From: Clostridium sp. JN-1
Lineage (GTDB): Bacteria > Bacillota > Clostridia > Clostridiales > Clostridiaceae
DNA length: 64,000 nucleotides
Assembly (NCBI RefSeq): GCF_003718715.1
Contig: NZ_CP033465.1
Location: 2,418,001-2,482,000 of the forward strand
Direction of reading: 5' to 3'
Shown here: one piece after another, positions 48,831 to 56,138 of the stretch
Layout: each line of letters opens with the position of its first letter
How positions within the stretch are numbered: the stretch's first letter is position 1
The notes under the pieces: model-generated
Told to the model about the DNA's origin: nothing
Databases searched by the model: none
The model's input: only the letters and a program-made list of their open reading frames with translations
Program-made: the position numbers and the translations under genes

Positions 48831-48870
48831 AAAACAGTTGATTAACTTTAAAAATTTAATCAACTGTTTT
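48831..48870. terminator. Bidirectional terminator
   Basis: AAAACAGTTGATTA (48831-48844) pairs perfectly with TAATCAACTGTTTT (48857-48870), with T-rich sequence on the plus-strand side and A-rich on the other. It also closes the minus-strand fragment at 48893. Confidence 0.7.
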
Positions 48871-48892
48871 TCATTTTTTCTTAAACACAACC

Positions 48893-49075
48893 TTATTTTA
48901 AAACATCAATTCTATTTGAGATGCTAGATATGTCAATTCCATTTGTTTTACTTTCAAAATATTTTTTATACCACTGCTTTATGATATTTCTTTTGTTTTC
49001 AATACAAGATCCATTCCAATTTTTGATATATGGCATAAAATAATCCCAATCAATACTTAACAAAATATTTTCCAC
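48893..49075 (-). pseudogene. N-terminal fragment of a DWDYF-type (UPF0489-like) protein
   Basis: From the GTG at 49075 (GGGGGG six bases upstream) the frame gives 60 residues: ENILLSIDWDYFMPYI, KNWNGSCIENKRNIIKQWYK, then a divergent tail. The SIDWDYF start and W..S.iEN..N...WYKrY pattern are, as I recall, the beginning of a much longer conserved family. The frame ends early, 23 bases before a terminator, so the gene has probably lost its 3' part. Alternatively it could be a genuine small protein. Repeat copy A4 lies directly upstream. Confidence 0.5.
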
Positions 49076-49162
49076 TGTAATCCCCCCAATTGCAAAATAC
49101 TTATTAACGCACTTATAGATTGTAATCCTATTTAAGTCCATATAGAATAATTATAACACTTT

Positions 49163-49348
49163 AGACAGAGGATAGAGGACAAAGGACAGAGGACAATGAA
49201 GGTAAGTTTTCTTCCTTACGTCAGAAAACTAATTTAATTTTTGATAACTCGTTTCGCTAAAGCGAAACATTGCCAACTTATATAAATTTAAAGATTCTTT
49301 TGCATTAGCAAAAAATCAACCTTCTCTGTCCTATGTCCTCTGTCCTCT
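49163..49348. repeat. Repeat family A, copy 4 (opposite orientation to copy 1)
   Basis: Left 7-mers (GACAGAGGATAGAGGACA..., 49164-49196), a core with GTTTCGCTAAAGCGAAAC (49251-49268), TTGCCAACTTATATAAATTT (49270-49289) and AAAAAATCAACCTTCTC, then TGTCCTA/TGTCCTC units to 49347. About 75 bases of the core are nearly identical to the reverse complement of copy 1. It is 90 bp upstream of the DWDYF fragment start. Confidence 0.85.
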
Positions 49349-49375
49349 CAAGAATATTGCATCGCAGTACCATTT

Positions 49376-49410
49376 TATACCGGAGTGTAAGTTAAGTTGC
49401 AAACTAGAAA
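49376..49410. repeat. Family B half-element (single arm)
   Basis: TTATACCGGAGTGTAAGTTA then AGTTGCAAACTAGAAA matches the right arm of the 7.6-kb element and the complement of the left arm of the 62.7-kb element. No partner arm is nearby, so this is a truncated copy abutting family A copy 4. Confidence 0.7.
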
Positions 49411-49419
49411 ATAAAATTA

Positions 49420-49453
49420 AAGAGTCTTTGAATTAACTCATTCAAAGGCTCTT
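49420..49453 (-). terminator. Terminator after mrp
   Basis: AAGAGTCTTTGAAT (49420-49433) pairs with ATTCAAAGGCTCTT (49440-49453) with one mismatch; on the minus strand it follows the mrp stop by six bases and is followed by TAATTTTATTTT. Confidence 0.7.
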
Positions 49454-49458
49454 CCATT

Positions 49459-50244
49459 TTATTTTCTAGAATTTAACTCATCTAATATATTCGCAGCTAT
49501 AGGATCAAATACATTAGGTAAATCATTTTTATCAGAACTTGAAATATTACTTATGCTATTTAGCATTGGCAGCTCTCCTAGGAGTTTCAAGTCCATATCT
49601 TTTAAGAACTTATCTGTATTTTCTTCTCCAAAAATCTTAATCTTCTTACCACAATCAGGGCATACTATGTAACTCATATTCTCAATAACACCTAAAATAT
49701 CAGTTCCCATTTTCTTAGCCATATTTATAGCTTTTGAAACTATCATTGAAACTAAATCCTGAGGTATTGATACCATTACAATTCCATCTATAGGTATTGA
49801 CTGCATTGCAGTAAGAGCCACATCTCCTGTTCCAGGCGGCATGTCAATAACTAAATAATCAAGATCACCCCACTCTACATCAGTCCAAAATTGTTTAACA
49901 GCACCCGATATTACAGGTCCTCTCCATATTACCGGCTCATTTTTATTTTCTATAAGGAGATTAAGAGACATTACCTTTATTCCATCTTCTGATACTACAG
50001 GTATAATAGTTTCATTAACAGCCTTTGCTAGTTCATCATCTAAATTTAACAACTTAGGAACACTTGGTCCAGTTATATCTGCATCAAGCACTCCAACTTT
50101 AAATCCTTTATTTTTAAATGCTTTAGCGAGTAGTACAGAAATTGTAGACTTACCTACTCCGCCCTTTCCACTCATAACTGCTATTACATTTTTTATGTTA
50201 TTTTTGCATTGAGCACTTTCATTGGTTTTATCAGATTGTGACAT
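49459..50244 (-). CDS. mrp: Mrp/NBP35-family iron-sulfur cluster carrier ATPase
   Basis: 261 residues. The deviant Walker A SGKGGVGKSTISVLLA is near residue 30, DADITGPSVPKLL and DYLVIDMPPGTGDVALTA follow, and CPDCGKK near 205 is the bridging CxxC that holds a [4Fe-4S] cluster between subunits. There is no N-terminal DUF59 domain. It is thought to deliver Fe-S clusters to apoproteins. AGGAGGT precedes the ATG. Single-gene unit. Confidence 0.93.
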   Translation of the reverse strand: MSQSDKTNESAQCKNNIKNVIAVMSGKGGVGKSTISVLLAKAFKNKGFKVGVLDADITGPSVPKLLNLDDELAKAVNETIIPVVSEDGIKVMSLNLLIENKNEPVIWRGPVISGAVKQFWTDVEWGDLDYLVIDMPPGTGDVALTAMQSIPIDGIVMVSIPQDLVSMIVSKAINMAKKMGTDILGVIENMSYIVCPDCGKKIKIFGEENTDKFLKDMDLKLLGELPMLNSISNISSSDKNDLPNVFDPIAANILDELNSRK

Positions 50245-50351
50245 TAAAGCACCTCCTATCTTATATTGGCATTTGCCACTTTAATTATAATCCTGTACAT
50301 TATCACTGTCAACATAGATTATCTTTACCACTTTTACGAATTTTAGTAATA

Positions 50352-50404
50352 TAAAAATTCACCCTTGAACGCAAAATAATTAATTTTAACATCCAAGAGT
50401 GAAT
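50352..50404 (-). terminator. Terminator after the RseC-like gene
   Basis: ATTCACCCTTG (50357-50367) and CAAGAGTGAAT (50394-50404) pair with one mismatch, and the minus strand continues with TTTTTAT. It starts 12 bp after the stop at 50416. Confidence 0.65.
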
Positions 50405-50415
50405 ATATAAAACTT

Positions 50416-50712
50416 CTACATATCTTCCCAGTAGTACCTTTCAGGTTTGTCACTTACAACTGTTTTCTTATCAAACACTTTCATAGTTATGACAGACAAT
50501 ACAAAACCAATTACCCCTCCTGCAATTCTAAAGACATAAATACTTTTATTAAGAGATTCGGCTATATACCCGCCTAAAAACACTCCTAAAAATATAGCTG
50601 CTATTGGCAAAATAAATAGCATAAATGCAGCTAATAACATATTTGTTTCCTTTTTTTGTTTAGGAGCCTTTTCCTCTTGTTCTACTTCAGATTGTGTTTT
50701 TTCATCATTCAT
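50416..50712 (-). CDS. Small membrane protein, RseC/MucC-like
   Basis: 98 residues from the ATG at 50712 (GGAG 10 nt upstream); a TTG at 50721 abuts the RBS. A charged N-terminus (EVEQEEKAPKQKK) precedes two membrane helices (about 26-48 and 60-80) with LLAAFMLFILPIAAIFLG and FRIAGGVIGFVLSVI. The pattern is that of RseC/MucC proteins, which modulate electron supply or sigma-E regulation in proteobacteria; in clostridia the role is unknown. It lacks the cysteine-rich N-terminal part of long RseC proteins. Confidence 0.65.
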   Translation of the reverse strand: MNDEKTQSEVEQEEKAPKQKKETNMLLAAFMLFILPIAAIFLGVFLGGYIAESLNKSIYVFRIAGGVIGFVLSVITMKVFDKKTVVSDKPERYYWEDM

Positions 50713-50823
50713 TTTAATCAAACTCCTTAAACTAATTTAACTCATTATTCTTTTACTTTATTATATCAGTTTATACCCATATTTAAAATAAAATAGTGAG
50801 TTTTTATTCTGGAATTCCATATG

Positions 50824-51189
50824 TTATTTTTTGTCTTCTGATTTTTTAAAGTTGAACTTTGATACTATTTCTGGAACTTTTTCTATAAGGTTTACTAAGT
50901 TGTCTCTTCCATTTACAGGAAGTATTTTAACTGTTCCATCTTTTCTAACAACAATTACTGCATCAGAAGCAATTTTAGCACCCATTCCAACACCTGAACC
51001 TGAATCGCTTTTATTTTTGCGTGCATTTTGGTTTTCACCTGCACCTGTACCAAATCCAAATGTCACTGATATTATTGGTACCAAGGTAGTTTCTCCAACT
51101 TCAATTGGGTCTCCCACAACAGTTCTAGTATTAAAAAAATCTTCTAACTTAGTAAATAACATGTCCAAATTTTCTGGAACTGGCCCCAT
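50824..51189 (-). CDS. ytfJ: Spore protein YtfJ (GerW family)
   Basis: 121 residues. ENLDMLFTKLEDFFNTRTVV, PIEVGETTLVPIISVTFGFG, a glycine-rich middle (SGSGVGMGAKIASDAVIVV) and VKILPVNGRDNLVNLIEKVP match YtfJ/GerW throughout. In B. subtilis it is made in the forespore and affects germination. AGGAGG precedes the ATG. DUF2953 lies 30 bp upstream on the same strand, the usual partner. Confidence 0.93.
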   Translation of the reverse strand: MGPVPENLDMLFTKLEDFFNTRTVVGDPIEVGETTLVPIISVTFGFGTGAGENQNARKNKSDSGSGVGMGAKIASDAVIVVRKDGTVKILPVNGRDNLVNLIEKVPEIVSKFNFKKSEDKK

Positions 51190-51218
51190 TATTTATCCCT
51201 CCTAATATTTAGTCTGCT

Positions 51219-51848
51219 TTAAAATTTTTCAATTAAGACTTCTCTAACTTCGTCTTTCCTTATAAATTTGAGAGTTTTACAAATTACAGAAAATAAAATC
51301 AACTCTCCATACATATTTGCATTTATATTTATAACTTGATTTTCAAAATCCGGCTCAAGATTTACATGTAAATAATCTTCTTTCACCGCCTGCGAAAACA
51401 TTGAAATAAAGCCGCACATAAAACCAGTTTCTGCTGGATCATAAAGACCATATATACCGCTTACTTCTATATACTTTGGTTTCAAAAGTGCAATAACTTC
51501 CTTAAAATAAGACATACATGAAATCAAAAATTTCCCATTTAAAAAATTAAGTTTATATTTATGTAAGCTTTTAGAATTTTTATCACTAGAACCCTTTTTA
51601 CTGAACTCTAATGGAATATGCATACCCAAGACAGTTAATTTAATTCTACATTTAGAGTTTTCCATAGAAATCATAAGTTTGAATAAGTGAAATATCATGG
51701 ATATTTCTATATAAAAAATTACCTTTCCATCATTTACCTCTATATTTAAATTATATTTACACGGTGAAAATATTGTTATTAAAAGCAGTAAAAATATGAA
51801 ACCTAAAAATATAAATAATATCTTCAAGAATATGATAAGCACATTCAA
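51219..51848 (-). CDS. DUF2953-domain membrane protein
   Basis: 209 residues, starting at a TTG with AAAGGA upstream. One N-terminal helix (about 2-27) precedes the DUF2953 region, with YEVSGIYGLYDPAETGFMCG-like sequence (seen as VSGIYGLYDPAETGFMCGF) and PDFENQVININANMYGELIL. The family is found next to ytfJ in spore formers, usually of unknown function. Probably co-transcribed with ytfJ. Confidence 0.87.
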   Translation of the reverse strand: MNVLIIFLKILFIFLGFIFLLLLITIFSPCKYNLNIEVNDGKVIFYIEISMIFHLFKLMISMENSKCRIKLTVLGMHIPLEFSKKGSSDKNSKSLHKYKLNFLNGKFLISCMSYFKEVIALLKPKYIEVSGIYGLYDPAETGFMCGFISMFSQAVKEDYLHVNLEPDFENQVININANMYGELILFSVICKTLKFIRKDEVREVLIEKF

Positions 51849-52007
51849 TTTAAATTATATCCTTTCAAGTTATTTCATCACCTATCAAGTTATTTATTTA
51901 ACTAAACTGTCAACTGCCGTCAAAACAAGCAGCGGTATCTTCGTAATAAGCTGCATCATTATATAAAATATATTACCAAATTATTCATCACATTTAAATA
52001 CCCTTTT

Positions 52008-52538
52008 TTATTTATCATCATTATTATCTTGCATCAGTGAATTTAGCTTTTCCAAGCTGTAAACTATGTTTTCCAATTCTTTAGGGTCTAAATTTTTTAC
52101 TGCATTAGCTATAATATCATATGCAAAATTTTTTTTCATATTTATAACATTATTATTCTTTATAAATTCTTCTGATAATGACAATTTTATAATTCTTCTA
52201 TTATTCTTAGGTACTTCCCTAACAACAACTTCCTGATTTACCAGGCGGTTTATTATACCTGAAACAGTACTCTTAGTTAACATCATATGTTCACTAAGTT
52301 CATTAAGAGTTATTCCAGGCGTCTTATAAAGATGAAATATAACCGAAAGCTGTGGTGATGTAAATCCATATTGTTTAGCACTCTTCCTAAACTTATCTCC
52401 AAAAGTTTTTCCAATATTCTTAAATGCCTTAATTATTCTATCTGCCTGCCTTGCTGTCAATTCATTATTCTCTGATAATTCTTCATCCTCCATTTTTCTC
52501 ATATCCACCTTCCAAATGCCCAAATTATTTCTATACAT
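52008..52538 (-). CDS. MarR-family transcriptional regulator
   Basis: Up to 176 residues; the true start may be the ATG at 52502 or 52493, since AAGGTGG lies at 52504-52510. Winged helix: SPQLSVIFHLYKTPGITLNE, LSEHMMLTKSTVSGIINRLV and VVREVPKNNRRIIKLSLS. MarR proteins are dimeric repressors released by small ligands or oxidants. It is divergent from the amino-acid permease, 427 bp away, so it may control itself and/or the permease-sdaAB-sdaAA group. No ligand can be inferred. Confidence 0.9.
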   Translation of the reverse strand: MYRNNLGIWKVDMRKMEDEELSENNELTARQADRIIKAFKNIGKTFGDKFRKSAKQYGFTSPQLSVIFHLYKTPGITLNELSEHMMLTKSTVSGIINRLVNQEVVVREVPKNNRRIIKLSLSEEFIKNNNVINMKKNFAYDIIANAVKNLDPKELENIVYSLEKLNSLMQDNNDDK

Positions 52539-52539
52539 A

Positions 52540-52557
52540 TTGTTCGTTTATTAACAA
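52540..52557. promoter_or_regulatory. Candidate MarR operator
   Basis: TTGTTCGTTTATTAACAA is an inverted repeat (TTGTT/AACAA) right after the -10 of the marR promoter, in the place expected for autorepression. Inference from position and symmetry only. Confidence 0.35.
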
Positions 52558-52562
52558 TAACC

Positions 52563-52591
52563 ATTATATACTAATTAAAATTCGTTTTCAA
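52563..52591 (-). promoter_or_regulatory. marR promoter
   Basis: Minus strand: -35 TTGAAA (52591-52586), 17-base spacer, -10 TATAAT (52568-52563). Confidence 0.65.
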
Positions 52592-52965
52592 TGAATGTTA
52601 GTATAGGTTTTCATAACAGTTAACGGGTTGAATTATAAAAAAAATATAAAAAGTTGGGAGATATAATTCATTTATTTAAAAAATTGGTGCCAAATTGCCA
52701 CTTTATTCGTAAAACTTATTGTACAAATTATCATTATATGCTATTATAACTTTGTATTTAAGATATTATCCAATTTAAGTATAAAATATAGTTATTTTTA
52801 TATGTATTAATTTGTATTAATTTATGTTTATAACTTGAACTAAAATATAAACTTGTATAATTGTACTGTAAAAGTTTTATAAATGGTCAAATTTTTTACG
52901 GATAATATTACATTAAACACATGATAGCAATTATTCCATAATATGTCGAAAGGAGAACTAAAAAA
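52592..52965. other. Long AT-rich leader between marR and the permease
   Basis: No gene. A TTGAAC...TATAAT pair (about 52837-52863) has a 15-base spacer and could be a weak promoter for the permease; TTGGTGCCAA at about 52684 is a near-palindrome. No riboswitch recognised. Confidence 0.35.
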
Positions 52966-54318
52966 ATGAGTAAAAATGGATTAAAAAAAGAAATAGGTTT
53001 AATGCCTGCCCTTGCTACCGTTATCGGTATAGTTATAGGTGCAGGTGTATTTTTTAAACCTACAGCCGTCTTTACTGCAACAGGAGCTCCAGGTCTCGGA
53101 CTTATAGCATGGATACTTGGAGGAATTATAACTATAGCAGGAGGACTTACAGCAGCTGAAGTTTCTGCAGCAATTCCAAAGACAGGTGGTATGCTTGCAT
53201 ATCTTCAAGAAGCTTATGGTGATATGTGGTCTTACCTGCTTGGATGGGCACAAACTTTAATATACTTTCCAGCTAACGTTGCTGCACTTGCTATAATTTT
53301 TGGAACTCAATCAGTTTCACTGCTCGGATTAAGTGATTCAATGATAGTCCCAATAGCTATTGGAATTTCTGTATTCTTATTTATAATGAATGCATTAGGT
53401 TCAAAAACTGGCGCTGCAATACAAACGATTTCAACTATATGTAAGTTAATACCTTTGTTTGTAATTATAGTAGTAGGACTTGCACACGGAAACGGCGGGG
53501 CAGCTAGATTATTTCCTGTAGTAGCTGCAAATCATCCAGTAGGTACAAGCCTTGGTTCAGCACTTGTAGCAACAATGTTTGCTTATGATGGATGGATAAA
53601 CGTAGGTGCTATAGCTGGAGAAATGAAAAACCCTGGGAAAGACTTACCAAGGGCAATTGTTGGTGGTTTATCATTAGTTATGGGTGTTTATTTACTAATC
53701 AACATAGCTTACTTATTCGTATTACCTGCAAGCAGTCTTGCAGCATCAAAAACACCAGCAGCTGCTGTAGCTAATGTAATATTTGGAAAAACGGGCGGAC
53801 AAATAATAACTATAGGTATATTAATATCAGTGTTTGGTACAATAAATGGATATACGCTTACAGGTATGAGAATACCATATGCAATGGCTTTAGAAAATAA
53901 ATTACCTGGAAGCAAATGGCTAGCAAAATTAAGTCCAAAATCCAAAGTACCTGTAAATAGCGGAATATTATTATTGATAATCTCAGTAATATTTATATTC
54001 TCCGGAAAATTTGACCAGTTAACAGACTTACTAATATTTGTAATATGGATTTTCTACACAATGACTTTCTTTGCAGTATTTGTATTAAGAAAGAAACAAC
54101 CAGATCTTTACAGACCATATAAAGTTCCTCTTTATCCAGTAATACCTATCATAGCTATAGTAGGAGGATTTTATATAGTACTTAATACATTGTTCACTCA
54201 ACCTTTAAATGCAGGACTAGGACTAGTTATAACATTGATAGGTCTTCCTGTGTATGCATCAAGAAAGGACAAATTTGTAAAAGTTGAAGATGAAGATTCT
54301 ACTAAAAGTGACAATTAA
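52966..54318 (+). CDS. APC-family amino acid permease, probable serine/threonine transporter (SteT-like)
   Basis: 450 residues with about twelve membrane helices. KEIGLMPALATVIGIVIGAG (start of helix 1 with the substrate-binding GXGXXG-like turn), EVSAAIPKTGGMLAYLQEAYG, FAYDGWINVGAIAGEMKNPG and GMRIPYAMALENKLP are typical of the SteT/L-amino-acid exchanger branch. It is followed by sdaAB-sdaAA, so serine import is the natural inference. GGAG precedes the ATG; a family B hairpin ends the gene. Confidence 0.85.
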   Translation: MSKNGLKKEIGLMPALATVIGIVIGAGVFFKPTAVFTATGAPGLGLIAWILGGIITIAGGLTAAEVSAAIPKTGGMLAYLQEAYGDMWSYLLGWAQTLIYFPANVAALAIIFGTQSVSLLGLSDSMIVPIAIGISVFLFIMNALGSKTGAAIQTISTICKLIPLFVIIVVGLAHGNGGAARLFPVVAANHPVGTSLGSALVATMFAYDGWINVGAIAGEMKNPGKDLPRAIVGGLSLVMGVYLLINIAYLFVLPASSLAASKTPAAAVANVIFGKTGGQIITIGILISVFGTINGYTLTGMRIPYAMALENKLPGSKWLAKLSPKSKVPVNSGILLLIISVIFIFSGKFDQLTDLLIFVIWIFYTMTFFAVFVLRKKQPDLYRPYKVPLYPVIPIIAIVGGFYIVLNTLFTQPLNAGLGLVITLIGLPVYASRKDKFVKVEDEDSTKSDN

Positions 54319-54328
54319 TTAAAAAACC

Positions 54329-54378
54329 TAACTCATACTCGTGGATATATTTGCAAATATATCCCTGCGTATGAGTTA
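54329..54378 (+). terminator. Short family B hairpin used as permease terminator
   Basis: TAACTCATACTCGTGGATAT then ATTTG (54329-54353) is inverted in CAAATATATCCCTGCGTATG then AGTTA (54354-54378), followed by ATTTTTAAG. The AGGGATAT / TATCC parts and the CTAGAAA at 54388 are those of the arms of the long family B elements, so this is a loop-less miniature copy. Confidence 0.7.
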
Positions 54379-54537
54379 ATTTTTAAGCTAGAAACCATAT
54401 AGCGCAATAAATAATTCACAAATAAAAAAAACCGGCATAATTTGAGCAATTTTCGCTAAAATAAATTGTATAATATGTTATAACATGCTATTATAAATGT
54501 ATTATACAACTAATTTTGAAAGGTTGGTATTAATGAA

Positions 54538-55221
54538 ATGAGAGAGTATAGTGTTTTTGATATTTTAGGCCCAATAATGATAGGACCATCAAGTTCCCAT
54601 ACAGCTGGAGCTGCAAGGCTTGGAAAAGTTGCAAAAACCATAGCAGGTGGAAAAATTAAGAAAGTAGAATTTTTATTACATGGTTCATTTGCAAAAACTT
54701 ATAAAGGACACGGTACAGACAAAGCACTTGTTGCAGGAATACTTGGCATGAATCCTTGGGACGAAAGATTAAAAAACTCCATGAAAATGGCTAAAGAAAA
54801 AGGCATTGAAGTTAAATTTGTAGAAACTGACCTTGGGGATGTGCATCCTAATACAGTAAAATTTTTGATAACTAAAGAAAACGATTCAACAATTGAAGTA
54901 ATGGGAAGTTCCATAGGCGGAGGAAACATACTTATTACTGAAGTTGACGGTGATCAAGTTGAGTTTTCTGGAACTTATCCAACTATACTTATAAATCATA
55001 TTGATGTACCAGGTATGGTTGCAAAAGTATCTGATATATTGTATGACCATAATATAAATATTGCATTCATGAAAGTATACAGAAAAAGTACAAAGGGTGC
55101 AAGTGCAGCCATGGTATTTGAAGTTGATGATAAAATAAATAATGATGTAACTAATGAGATAAGCAAAGTACCAAATATACACAAAGTAATAGCCATAAAT
55201 CCCGTAAGTGAGGAGGAATAA
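54538..55221 (+). CDS. sdaAB: L-serine dehydratase, beta subunit
   Basis: 227 residues. The N-terminal domain has FDILGPIMIGPSSSHTAGAA and GSSIGGGNILITE; the C-terminal ACT domain (about 145-225) has HIDVPGMVAKVSDILYDHNI. With the alpha subunit it forms the Fe-S enzyme converting L-serine to pyruvate and ammonia. AAAGG precedes the ATG. A sequence AATTTTCGCTAAAAT at about 54448 matches 11 of 15 positions of the CodY box; weak evidence. Two bases separate it from sdaAA. Confidence 0.95.
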   Translation: MREYSVFDILGPIMIGPSSSHTAGAARLGKVAKTIAGGKIKKVEFLLHGSFAKTYKGHGTDKALVAGILGMNPWDERLKNSMKMAKEKGIEVKFVETDLGDVHPNTVKFLITKENDSTIEVMGSSIGGGNILITEVDGDQVEFSGTYPTILINHIDVPGMVAKVSDILYDHNINIAFMKVYRKSTKGASAAMVFEVDDKINNDVTNEISKVPNIHKVIAINPVSEEE

Positions 55222-55223
55222 AC

Positions 55224-56096
55224 ATGGTAAACCACGGAAATGAACTTATAAAAGTATGTAATGAAAAAAATATGACAATATGGGAGTACGCACTCCATGA
55301 AGAATCGAAGGCAAGCGGACTTACTTTAGATAAGGTCTTTGAAAAAATGAGAAAGAATTTAAAGGTAATGCAAGCTTCTGCTGAACATGGATTGAACAAT
55401 AAAATAAAATCCGTAAGTGGTCTCATAGGCGGTGATGCATATAAATTAAATGAATATGCAAACTCAAATGAAACTTTAACAGGAAACTTCATGGTAATGG
55501 CAATGGCAAGAGCACTTTCTTGTTCTGAAGTAAATGCCGCAATGGGTAAAATAGTTGCTGCACCTACAGCAGGTTCGTGCGGAATACTTCCTGCAGTAAT
55601 AATAAGTGCAGGTGAAAAACTTAAAAAGACAGAAGATGAAATGGTACAAGCACTATTTACAGCATCAGGTGTTGGAGTAATAATAGCAAAGAATGCAACT
55701 ATGGCTGGTGCAGAAGGAGGATGTCAAGCTGAATGTGGTTCTGCAGCAGCAATGGCATCTGCAGCTGTCGTAGAAATGATGGGTGGAACTCCATCTCAAG
55801 CATTGAATGCAGCTGCTATCGTAATAAAAAATATTCTTGGTCTTGTATGTGACCCAATAGCAGGACTCGTAGAAATACCTTGTGCAAAGAGAAATGCATC
55901 TGGTACAGTAAGTGCATTAACAACAGCAGATATGGTTATGTCAGGCATTACAAGCAAAATACCTTTTGATGACACAGTTTCAGCAATGTATAGAGTTGGA
56001 AAACAGCTTCCATGTGAGTTAAGGGAAACAGCACTTGGAGGTTTAGCAGTAACAGAAACAGGCTTGAAACTTAAAAAACAAGTTTTTGGAAAATAA
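55224..56096 (+). CDS. sdaAA: L-serine dehydratase, alpha subunit
   Basis: 290 residues. The catalytic [4Fe-4S] cysteines are in TAGSCGILPA, GCQAECGSAAAMA and CDPIAGLVEIPCAKRNA; TLTGNFMVMAMARAL is also family-typical. AGGAGG precedes the ATG. The serine dehydratase reaction feeds imported serine to pyruvate. The transcript ends in the small repeat hairpin at 56101. Confidence 0.96.
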   Translation: MVNHGNELIKVCNEKNMTIWEYALHEESKASGLTLDKVFEKMRKNLKVMQASAEHGLNNKIKSVSGLIGGDAYKLNEYANSNETLTGNFMVMAMARALSCSEVNAAMGKIVAAPTAGSCGILPAVIISAGEKLKKTEDEMVQALFTASGVGVIIAKNATMAGAEGGCQAECGSAAAMASAAVVEMMGGTPSQALNAAAIVIKNILGLVCDPIAGLVEIPCAKRNASGTVSALTTADMVMSGITSKIPFDDTVSAMYRVGKQLPCELRETALGGLAVTETGLKLKKQVFGK

Positions 56097-56100
56097 TAGT

Positions 56101-56138
56101 CAGAGGACAGATGTCCTCTGGTTTTATGTCCTCTGTTT
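56101..56138. repeat. Repeat family A, minimal copy 5, acting as bidirectional terminator
   Basis: CAGAGGACA-GA-TGTCCTCTG (56101-56120) is a perfect 9-bp hairpin of the 7-mer unit, followed by GTTTTATGTCCTCTGTTTTA. It fills the entire 41-bp gap between the convergent sdaAA and THUMP methyltransferase genes. Confidence 0.75.

Noticed and set aside
54448-54462. CodY box before sdaAB
   Set aside because: Only 11 of 15 positions match, which AT-rich DNA reaches by chance; mentioned under sdaAB but not annotated.
54996-55298. Antisense ORFs within sdaAB/sdaAA
   Set aside because: Shadows of the strongly conserved sense genes; no RBS or family.
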